Below are positions 46,335 to 55,385 of a stretch of 64,000 nt of DNA, in pieces. The DNA is taken from assembly GCA_028554645.1 (NCBI GenBank), contig JAQOOI010000031.1, forward strand, positions 186,001 through 250,000, written 5' to 3'. Numbering within the stretch: the stretch's first letter is position 1; the number at the start of each line of letters is the position of its first letter. Under the pieces are notes generated by a model, which had not been told where the DNA came from, searched no databases, and saw only the letters and a list, made by a program, of their open reading frames with translations. Made by a program: the position numbers and the translations under genes. This DNA comes from Omphalotus guepiniiformis (Eukaryota; Basidiomycota; Agaricomycetes; Agaricales; Omphalotaceae).

Positions 46335-48815
46335 ATGGGTTTTTTTCATTCTTTTTCAACTTTCTTGTCTTTGCTTGTTGTCGTGAATGGGGCCATCACA
46401 GTTTACTATCCTCCTGGCCAGACACCTCTTACCACCACTCCTACTAGCAGCGTTACGGCTGCCGCTGCTAATTACACTGGCGCAGCTGCCTATAATCCTA
46501 CTGTTCTCGACCCGCCTGCTATTCCTCAGGGGGACCAGGCCCCCCCCATGCAATTCGGGATTCAGCTGCAGAATGGTGGGACACCTGGTGTTTCCATCGC
46601 ACAATCTGGTGCATTCTTGGGTTTCTCGGTTGAAATGTCCGTGTCGAACCAAGTCTGTGAGTACCTCAATCTATTCATGATGTGTTTGTGAGGCTGAGTT
46701 CTACACGTTTCAGTCGGTAAAAATTCGTGAGTAGGCCCTTGCACTCTCTTCTCTATATCGACTACAACGCTCTCTCAGGTCTTTCATTCAAGTCCCATTT
46801 CTCAATTTGATGGCCAATATCGTTCGCCGGGCTGGTCAAGTAAATATTCGTGTCGGTGGTAACACCCAAGAGTTTGCCGTCCTTGTCGATAGCTTGGATG
46901 ATGGAAAGATTCTGGAAAAGGATAACGGTGCGACCTCGAACCCGGTGCGTTTTCTTTCCCACCATCTCGCGACTGATGCTCACTGACGCCTCCCTGCTTA
47001 GACCCAAACACCGCCGCTGGAGTTCACCCCGGATTTACTCGTCATGATGAAAAAAATCTCGGACTTGACGAACGTACGTTGGTACCTCGGTATCCCATTC
47101 AATGATACCAATTTCCGCTTGGCTATCGTCGAGCAAGGCCAAGCAATTCTCGGCGACTATATCCTTGGATTCCAAGCTGGCAACGAACCGGATCTTTATG
47201 CCCGTCACGGTCACCGTGCGGAAACTTATGGCCCATATGATTACTTGGGAGAGATGCAGGACCTTGTTACTGCATTGAGCAATGATGCGAATGTCCAAAA
47301 TCGAGATATGTTGGTCGGCCCTAATCTTGCTACTGGAGACTGGACACCGGAGATGGTGTGGGATACAGGCTTTGTTGACGTGCTTGGGGACAGCCTCTCT
47401 TCTCTTGCCGTCGAACAGTGAGTCGTTGGCACTTTCAATCACATGCTGGTTTTGATGACTGATTCCTTCCTTCCTTCAGCTACCCCACCGATAATTGTTT
47501 TGCTCAATTCGGAACTGGTACACCTCGAGATGCGCAAACAGAGTTCCCCACTTACCTCAATCACACTTCTGGCAGATCCATTGTTCAGCCATACCTTAAT
47601 TCGACAGCGTACGCCCAGAGCAAGGGGAAGCAATTCTTAATGCTCGAGACTAACTCTGCGTCTTGCGGTGGTTTCCCTGGGATTAGTGACTCGTTCGGGG
47701 CTGGCCTTTGGGCACTTGATTATGCGATGCAGATGGCGTACTCAAATTTCAGTGGCGCTTTATTGCACGTCGGTGGACAAGGTGTATTCTACAACGTTCG
47801 TTTATTCTCCTTTTCGCTGAAATGCCTCTCCTTACTAATCCTCTTTGCCTTCCGAAACAGCCTTTCACTCGTGAGCAGCTTATCCCCCCTTGCCCAACTC
47901 TCAAAGAAGAAAACTGATCTTCTCGTTTAGCGCCTCCCACCAACCAGTCAACTTTCCACCAATGGACTGTCGGGCCAGTGTACTACTCAGCGCTCATCCT
48001 TGCTGAAGTCCTAGGTCCTTCCAATGGCTCGCAAGTTCTAGACCTCTACGCGAATAACGACAACATTTACACTCCTTCTTATGCTATCTACGAGAATGGT
48101 GATCCTGTTAGGGTCGCGCTGTTCAACTACATCACGGACCCATCTGGAGCAAGTGATTACACGGCGACGATATCAATAGGTGGTGGGCAGACGAACACGG
48201 CGAATGCAACTCCTGGACAGGTCAAGGTCAAGTGAGTGCTTGCTGTCATGACTGCGAATGCGAGAAACGAAATAGCTGACGGTGGGATCCCTAGGTACTT
48301 CCGAGCCCCTTCTGTTTCAACCAAGGGTAACTTCACTTGGGCTGGTCAGGTCAGCACCTCAACATTTTCTATTTTCCTTGCTCACACAATTGACCAACCA
48401 TCTTCCTACTTTCCTCCAGACTTTCGGCGACCACTTCGCCTCAGACGGTCGACCAATGGGCAACGAAGACATTCAAACCGTCAACTGCGACACAAACGCC
48501 AACACCTGTCAAATCACAGTACCCGCACCAAGCTTCGCACTTGTCTTCCTAACTGACAAAGCACTATCCGAAGTCGAGAGCGCGCCAACAACGACGTTCT
48601 CCACGACGGCGTACACAAAGACGATAAATACAGCGACAGTCGACTCGAGTGTGCTTGCTACGTCTAATGGGCATAAAGGTGGAGGTACATTGGGAAGCAC
48701 GAGTAAGGGGAGACAGAATGGTGCAGTTAGGCTTGAGACAGCGAGTGGGTTGATGGCGGCGTTGGGTGCGGTTGTGATGGGTGGATGGGTTGTGAGCCGG
48801 ACTATGCTTTTGTGA
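46335..48815 (+). CDS. GH79 beta-glucuronidase-like glycosidase B, anchored
   Basis: Signal peptide MGFFHSFSTFLSLLVVVNGA, then the same layout as gene A: FLGFSVEMS, LVGKNS-type micro-exon region, RVGGNTQEF near 46850, WYLGIPFNDTNF, AGNEPDLYARHGH (acid/base Glu near 47188), MLETNSASCGGFPGISD (nucleophile Glu near 47645), FHQWTVGPVYYSALILAEVLG and a beta-domain with VALFNYITDPSGASDY. The C-terminus has a Ser/Thr spacer and a hydrophobic tail (LMAALGAVVMGGWVV). Exons include 13 nt at 46714-46726 and 10 nt at 47861-47870. It should hydrolyse glucuronosyl or related linkages on extracellular glycans. Identity to gene A is high across the catalytic domain but the signal peptides and tails differ, so the duplication is not very recent. 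A 30-bp exact repeat lies 54 bp after the stop. Confidence 0.88.
46714..46726 (+). other. 13-nt micro-exon of GH79 gene B
   Basis: TCGGTAAAAATTC between TTTCAG and GTGAGT. With flanking phase bases it encodes LGKNS, as in gene A. Without it the reading frame is broken between the preceding NQV and following SFIQVPFLNL. Confidence 0.85.
47861..47870 (+). other. 10-nt micro-exon of GH79 gene B
   Basis: CCTTTCACTC between acceptor AACAG and donor GTGAGC. Joins FYN to PPPTNQSTFHQW as N-P-F-T-P, matching gene A. Confidence 0.8.
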
Positions 48816-48868
48816 GCGGACTGCAGGACTTTGTTTGATTGGACTGTATGATACACTATCGCATCTTA

Positions 48869-48898
48869 AGACTGCAGCGTGAGGGTCGGTTTCGTTGC
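48869..48898 (+). repeat. 30-bp exact repeat in a 3' flank, copy 2
   Basis: Identical to 23611-23640; 54 bp after the stop codon of GH79 gene B, same orientation relative to the gene. Confidence 0.9.
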
Positions 48899-49302
48899 AA
48901 TGATCTAATGACTTGCTTTTAATTATTTACTTGACACCGTTTTTATTTCCCCGGACACCATCGGACACCCACTGTTCTACACCGCATAGTCACAATTTTC
49001 TTTCGTAATTTACTCATGTATTGTAGACAGCAACGAAGTCCAGGAATCACATTTCTTATTCAATATCGCAATTCTCAAAAGCTGGTACATAGTGGATACA
49101 AAAATTCGACGGTTAACAATCGCAATAGACCACGACAACAAGTCAGAAGCTATATACATAGATATATATACGTTATGTACTTTTTGGTGGCAAATGATTG
49201 ATATGAGTACATACATCGTACACAAAGACATTTCCTTCTTTTCACCCATGAGTGACACATTTACATTGGCCTCTCCTCCCTAATTACATGCACCTTCTGG
49301 GC
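48899..49302. other. Convergent 3' spacer, no gene seen
   Basis: AT-rich 3' flank shared by GH79 gene B and the La gene. Contains ATATATACGT/ACATA-type repeats near 49150-49190. Confidence 0.45.
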
Positions 49303-51168
49303 TAAGAAGAAGCCGCAGGAGCCTCTCCCGTGTCCGTCTTCACCTTCTTCGCAGTCTGCAGCGCAGGAGGCGCATCCAATCCCCGAATCCCCACATCAGG
49401 TCCACCATCAGGCTCCACAGCACGTTTCCTCTTCTCACCCGCCTCTGCATCACCACCATTTGCTTCCGTCGTGCTAGAGGGCGCTTCTCCGTTGGTTCTA
49501 GTGTTATCCCTACCACCGCCTCTACCTCCACCGCGACCTCCTCGTCCACCACGACCCCCTCGGCCACCGCGTCCACCGCGCCCTCCACGTCCACCACCGC
49601 GCCCACCTGAATCTCGAGCGCCGCCTCTTGAACCACCACGTCCGCCTCGATGAGAGGATGAGGATTGACGTTCCTCGTCGCTGCGTAGCGCCGCACGAGC
49701 GCTAGACTGTGCACGACGGATCTGGAATTGCTTTTCGTCCTCCTCTTCAATAGATAAATAATGTCAAGATGGGTTTGTAGTGGATGTAGAGAAAATGGAC
49801 GTACCTTCAATAGTAGACCAAGTAACTTCGTTTCCGTTGATAGTGCGTACGGCTTTTTTGACAGCAAGGATGTCGTCGTCTGAGAGTTCTTTGTGGAACC
49901 CGACTAACCCTTCGTTTTTACCACGAGTGTGGTCGATGAAAGGTGTTTTTCCGTCAAATAGGTCTTTTAATGGAGTCTGGTGGAAGGTTGTTAGTGAGAG
50001 ACCTCTGTATAAGGGGCAGACTCACCTTGATATCATTCCAAGAGAAGTTTTCCCCGACACCCTCAAACTTCAGGGTGGCACCCTTCACGAACGGCACCTC
50101 CTCCTCTTTAACTTTCCCATTCCCATGTGCGTCCTTCTCAATCAACAGCTTCTTGCCCATGAACTCGAGGTAAACCTCCCTCTTCGGCACGGGCTTCCCA
50201 TCTTCTCCCAACTCCACAGCATTCTCATCCTTTAAACCCCCTTCCTTCTTCGAAATCGCAAAAGCATTAAATCCTCTCCTGTGCATCATATTATCCCGTC
50301 TGCGTTCAGCGTGTTTGCCAGTAAGACCCTTCTCTTTTATCTTCATCTCGCAGTACTCCTCCTTGGTCATGATGACCAGTTCCTTGCCGTCCCAAGTTGG
50401 TTTAGGGTCAGCTTTAAGAAACGCCTCGACTCCAGCTGGTTCGGTGAACTCGACGAAGACAGATCCCTTGAACTTCTTTTCGTCGTCCCTCCGCATGCGC
50501 ACCTCGTTCGTCGAAGCGTACCCCTGGAAGAAATCTTCTAGTCGACTTTGAAGTTTGGAATCTTCATCACCAAATCCTTTCTACGAAAAAGCAATGATTT
50601 TATTGCGTATTTAGTTCTTGAGAATGAAGCAGGGGGATCATAATGACTCACTGCATATACACTGCGCTCAAATTGACCTTTTGGTTCCTTCACCTCCGTT
50701 TTTCGTCGTACCTTTTTACCTGACTCGTCGACTTCGAGGTATTCGCTGCTGCGAAGAGCATCGGTGACCCATTGCAATCCATTTTCGCGCTGAGAGTACT
50801 CTCGCATGCGTTTGAACGACGCGACGGTTTCAATAGGGATCCAGTGCTCTGGATCCTTAGTATATAACGTCCACATAAACCTAAATGAGCTGGCATAAGT
50901 CTCTTCCCTTACGATATTGGAGGGAAGATTAGATTAATACTTGCTTGTCGTAGGGCAGGTTTGAATCAGCAAAGTAAAATTCCACTGAACGAAATATCCG
51001 TTTAGAATACATAAATAAAGGCCGAGAAACCCACACACCTTGTCTTACTGCCCTTCCTTTTATCCTAGTCTCCTCATCGTTGGCCATGGCGACATCGCCA
51101 TTAGTTTCTGTCGCCGGTACGTCTGCTACAGCGACATTTTCCGTCTTGTCAATAGCAGCCTCCGACAT
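49303..51168 (-). CDS. La-motif RNA-binding protein (La/Lhp1 homologue)
   Basis: Start 51168 (MSEAAIDKTENVAV). A La motif is assembled over the first exons: RQVEFYFADSNLPYDKFMWTL, then HWIPIETVASFKRMREY and a DALRSSEYLEVDESG segment. An RRM follows (VYAKGFG to RRDDEKKFKGSVFVEFTEPAGVEAFL), then a charged linker (GKELVIMTKEEYCEMKIKEK region). A second RRM-like domain (GATLKFEGVGENFSWNDIK, LKDLFDGKTPFIDH, EGLVGFH) resembles the xRRM of La-related proteins. The C-terminus has a long Arg-Gly-Gly run and a basic KRKR patch. La binds 3' UUU-OH ends of new polymerase III transcripts and protects them in the nucleus. The RGG run makes the antisense strand falsely open. Six or seven exons, all in frame. 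Confidence 0.9.
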
Positions 51169-51661
51169 TGTTTCAAAGTAGAGAGAATGAGGGAAATGAG
51201 CCCTTGAAAAGAGCTGTAGATGAGTCAGAAGGAGTCAAAGGAAGCCACTCGATGCAGACAGAGAGAAAAATCCAATCTTATCGACCAGACATTCGGCATT
51301 GGCCGCCGAACTGTGCACGGCCCGGAAGGTTGCTTCAGTGACGACGTAAATGCCTTACTGCAGTTCTTATTCTTACTTTTACTACCAAAAGTCCTCTAAA
51401 GACTGCGTCTGATGGAGATCTTAAATACTCGCCAATATCTGGACACACATCCGGTAAATTACATTACAGGGAAAAGCTCTCTGTTGAAATGTAGACTCGA
51501 CGTCGAACGATGCAATATGTGAGTAATATTAGAGCGTCCTTTCCTCGTGTACTTGTCCATGGAACAGTAAAGATCAAGACCCGAACACAACGTCTTGCCA
51601 CTCAACCGATTCTGCATTCTTACCCTGCAAATATTCCGCATAATCCCGTCAAAAAAGAAGT

Positions 51662-52107
51662 TCAAACCACAATGAAAACAGCCTGGACACATACCCCATA
51701 AGCAATATATCTCTCTACAACCACAAGCTGATGTGTTCCTTCACCAGCGTCGCCATAGAAGAATTGCGGATCCAGTTCCGCGGTATATTGCGGTCCAGGA
51801 GTATCGGTGCCCGCGACGGGAGCAAGATCGTTAACTAGTTCGATGCTATCATACGTCCCTGTGAAGTTTTGGGAGAGAAGGACGGAGATGGAGAGGCTCG
51901 TTTCTTTGAAGTAACGACTGGATTGCCATGTGAAGTTGAACGACTAGAGAGATTGGCCATAGTGAGTACGTGGTTATTTCGGGGATGAACGCAACAACTC
52001 ACACTTGAAGAGATAGTAGAACCTGCGGCGGGAGAAATGAAAGTACCAGCTGACGCGAGCGAAGCGCTAGCTGCAAGTGTAATGAACGAAAGGGCACTGA
52101 ATCTCAT
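51662..52107 (-). CDS. Small secreted protein of unknown function
   Basis: Start 52107 with a clear signal peptide (MRFSALSFITLAASASLASA). A short intron follows SSS, then the mature chain FNFTWQSSRYFKETSLSISVLLSQNFTG, with DLAPVAGTDTPGPQYTAELDP and an end near VVVERYIAYG. It lacks the many cysteines typical of effectors. The reading frame stops at 51662-51664, but a strong GTATGT donor at YG|G could instead lead to another exon reaching about 51459. Resembles Ser/Thr/Asn-rich secreted proteins seen in many agaricomycetes; no enzyme domain visible. Confidence 0.65.
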
Positions 52108-53400
52108 CTTGTGCGTATGTGTCTGGTCATTCTCAAATGAATCCTCTTTTAAAGCAGTTCTGAACTCGAACTCGTATACACGAGCTCACATCAGCTCGTG
52201 TTTCTAAGTTTAGTCTGGAAAGACCGACCCTGGAAGAGGATACATACGACAAATTGAGATTGAAATCACCAGCCGGCCCCTCTGCCCCCCTCCACTTCCA
52301 GTGAACTCATCTTTTCAAACTCAAGCACCGCCCAGTTGTCAGACACACTTGCACCTTCCTTTTTTCCCTTCGTTCCCGGTGGACTTCTGCGTAGAGCGCA
52401 TTACAGTAAAAAGTGGTCACCTCCAATCGCCAGCCGTGTTCATCTCGAATTGATATTGATCTTGTCTGTAGATTTTTTAGTGACCTTTCACCTTTAGGCT
52501 TTCAAAGGCTTTCATGTGAATCAGAAATAGAGCGCGAGTCTGTCAGGTTAATCTTTTTTAAACGCATATTGCGATAGATTGCGACTTGCATGATGCATCT
52601 ACTTTCCCAAGCCGGTGAATATAAGGACCCCTGAAAGCCCAGCCATATGCCAGGACCCGGTGCGGATACGCACCGGGGGGAAATTTTTCTATCTCTGGGC
52701 TGAATTCGGATAAAATTGGCTCTTTTTCGGCACCACGTCTGGTGCCATCTTCCGGATAACATGTGGGTGTTCCCAGGATAGCCTGACCACTATGCAGATA
52801 AGATAAGTGGTGATTAGGATGGCATCATCAGGCTGATCAAGTATTTCCATATGCCCTTGCACAAGGACCACCACCATGGTCGGTCCGGCATCTGGCCTCT
52901 TCGCGGCGCAAGGGACTAGTACCTCAATGGGAAACCAACAGATGCTCCACCTAACAGTGGGATAGCTTCACCGTCTGTGAAAACCAAAACCACGCCGCCA
53001 GCGATGGACTCGCCGCCTGCGAAAGATGTCACTAGCCGCCTGCACTGACGACGAAAATGCCCGCCCGGCTGCCACGTCACGAACTTCACTGCTCTAAAAA
53101 AGCCTGCCTGGCCACCACAACACAGTACGCCTCACTGTCATAGACTAACTGCACTAGACGCAGTAACCACCCACCCTACGGGTATACACACGCTCTCTTC
53201 TGGATTTGGACTGTCAGCCTGCATCTACAGACGCAGGCGGGGACGAATTCGGGTTCTGATGGTAGACACCTACAAGGATTATAGCTAGTGAATAATAAAT
53301 AATAACTTGCTTTGCTGATCACTTCACGCCGATAAGATAGAAAGAACCCGATAAGATATATACAAGATATTCAAGTGTGGCGCAGTACATCAACATGTAG
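52108..53400. other. Non-coding region, possibly a decayed mobile-element edge
   Basis: Contains a perfect 9-bp inverted repeat ACACGAGCT/AGCTCGTGT at 52178-52186 and 52193-52201, repeated CCGCCTGC/GCCGCC blocks at 52990-53045, and duplicated CCGATAAGATA at 53329 and 53350. No protein-coding evidence. An LTR remnant was considered but no terminal TG...CA pair with duplicated target could be fixed. Confidence 0.35.
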
Positions 53401-53920
53401 CTAAGCATGGCACTCGTTCACCCTACGTTCAATATCTTCAATGATTCCTATCACCTCAGTCTTCCAAACATCTGTTTTTGTGAAATGGAACACCTCGCGG
53501 TGCCGGCAGCCGCCTGAACGTTCGTCAGTGAATTTGAACAACGCGAGGACGTGAAAGTTACTTACAATCCGAACAACGCGTCCGAGGACGCAGCCAGCAC
53601 CTTTCAGCCAGTACAATGTGAAGCAAACGCTCTAAAAAATAAGATTTGTGATTGAAACTAGTGAATGTAAACTTACCAACGCGATGTGCATGGAGGGACT
53701 GTATACCCTCGTACCAAAGCTGGTCCTGAGACGGATCTTGTCTCCTCCATTCCATCCTTCGCCTCTCCGGAGAAACGCTCCTCCCTGCCTTGATTGCCTC
53801 ACCACCGGCGGGTCCTTGGTTCACGATCTTGTAGCCGTAGATGTATCCGGGGCCATCATGAATTGACAGTGGCTCTTTGAGGACATGATGGAATTTGGCA
53901 GAGTATGATGGGGTGGACAT
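53401..53920 (-). CDS. T5orf172/MUG113-type (GIY-YIG-like) domain protein
   Basis: Three exons with good splice sites. The product has PGYIYGYKIV, AIKAGRSVSPERRRMEW, LHAHRVERLLHIVLAERCW and RTRCSDCGCRHREVFHF, then WKTEVIGIIEDIERRV. This order (GYIYxYKI; KxGR.....R...W; HR.E.L.H..L; C..C.C.HxE.F) is the T5 Orf172/MUG113 domain, a GIY-YIG-related nucleic-acid-binding or nuclease-like fold with a Cys cluster probably binding zinc. Fungal copies are numerous and often lie near repeats; function is unknown. The donor GTAAGTAAC after CSD is required to keep the frame. Start 53920 is the first ATG before the domain; an upstream in-frame extension also exists. It lies on the same strand as, and 1.5 kb downstream of, the Helitron reading frame. 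Confidence 0.7.
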
Positions 53921-54339
53921 GACCAGGAGGATCTGATGATTTTTGAGGGGGGTTTCAACAAGAATTAGCAGGGAGGGCATGGGAAGGTGTAGAATCAGTG
54001 GGGAGGGTAGAACCAGCAGTCAAAGGACAACATACTGGCTCAGATTGAGTTGTTGGAGGGGTGCAGAGGGAGGTGTTCAAGAAAAAGTGTGATGTGAAAG
54101 GATGGAGTTTGAATAAGAGATACTGCTTGAGGGAGGTGCAGATAGAGAGGATAGAGGAGATTGAGCAGTCTAATTATCACTGGAAAAAGCACATACCAGG
54201 TATATCCTTCAATGAGAGTGATGGTGAGGACAACAGGTGGCAGTTGAGGTGGGTGTTTGAGGGAGATGAAGCAGAAAAAAGTGAGGCAGGCATAAAAAGT
54301 TTAACTGGTCCGGACTGCACCAAAGTGTCGGTACCCAGC
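53921..54339. other. Spacer between T5orf172 gene and minisatellite
   Basis: A forward frame of 99 codons (54061-54360) is open but has no recognisable domain, and it overlaps the start of the repeat array. Purine-rich (GAGGG/GGAGGG) from 53940 to 54150. Confidence 0.4.
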
Positions 54340-55380
54340 CAAGACGTCGGGACGCGTTGACACGAATGGCCGCCTGAGCAACGTTGGAACGCGTAGAAAC
54401 GTCGGGACGACTCAAACCGTTTAATCGCGTGAAAACGCCCGAACGTCGAGGGACGTTTGATAGAGTGAAATCGTCGGGACTTTTTGAATCGTCGATTCGC
54501 GTTGAAACGACGGAACGTTCGGTGGGGTCGAATTGTCGCGACGACTCGAAACGTCGATTCGCGTCGAAACGACGGAACGTTCGGTGGGGTCGAATTGTCG
54601 CGACGTCTCGAAACGTCGATTCGCGTTGAAACGACGGAACGTCGAGGGACGTTCGTTGGAGTCGAACAGTGGGCACGTATCGAAACGTCGATTCGCGTTG
54701 AAACGACGGAACGTTCGGTGGGGTCGAATTGTCGCGACGTCTCGAAACGTCGATTCGCGTTGAAACGACGGAACGTCGAGGGACGTTTGGTAGAGTGAAA
54801 TCGTCGGGACTCTTCGAATCGTCGATTCGCGTCGAAACGACAGAACGTTCGGTGGGGTCGAATCGTCGCGACGTCTCGAAATCGTCGATTCGCGTCGAAA
54901 CGACGGAACGTCGAGGGACGTTCGTTGGAGTCGAACAGTGGGGACGTATCGAAACGTCGATTCGCGTTGAAACGACGGAACGTCGAGGGACGTTCGTTGG
55001 AGTCGAACAGTGGGCACGTATCGAAACGTCGATTCGCGTTGAAACGACGGAACGTTCGGTGGGGTCGAATTGTCGCGACGTCTCGAAACGTCGATTCGCG
55101 TTGAAACGACGGAACGTCGAGGGACGTTTGGTAGAGTGAAATCGTCGGGACTCTTCGAATCGTCGATTCGCGTCGAAACGACGGAACGTTCGGTGGGGTC
55201 GAATCGTCGCGACGTCTGGAAATATTGATTTGCGTCGAAATGAGGGAACGTCGAGGGACGTTCGTTGGAGTCGTCTCGTCAGGACGTTTCGAAACCTCAA
55301 TTCGCATTGAAATGACGCTACGTCAAGGGACGTTCGATGAAGTCGAATCGTCGGGACCTTTCGAAACGTCTATTACTCCC
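54340..55380. repeat. CpG-rich mosaic minisatellite
   Basis: About thirteen units share a core of roughly 28 bp (CGTCGATTCGCGTTGAAACG, then ACGGAACG), separated by three kinds of linker. Type A (about 61-62 bp unit) has TTCGGTGGGGTCGAA and TCGCGACGTCTCG. Type B (about 73 bp) has TTCGTTGGAGTCGAACAGTG. Type C (about 72 bp) has TTTGGTAGAGTGAAATCG. The order from low to high coordinate is C A A B A C A B B A C A B-like, with BACA repeated twice; units decay at both edges. All frames are open because the repeat lacks stops, so the long Arg/Ser/Thr-rich reverse frames here are not genes. It ends a few bases before the Helitron stop codon. Confidence 0.9.
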
Positions 55381-55385
55381 TGTAA

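Noticed and set aside
49330..49867. Pro/Arg-rich forward frame and Val/Ala-rich reverse frame
   Set aside because: Shadows of the RGG-coding stretch of the La gene.
52880..53350. Solo LTR
   Set aside because: No matching terminal dinucleotides, target duplication or primer-binding site could be pinned down.
54177..55307. Long reverse-strand frames (over 360 codons) rich in Arg, Ser, Thr and Phe
   Set aside because: They follow the minisatellite, which lacks stops in several frames on both strands; no splice, start or family support.
54340..55380. CRISPR-like repeat/spacer appearance
   Set aside because: The linkers are not unique but fall into three recurrent types, the unit is long, and the genome is eukaryotic.
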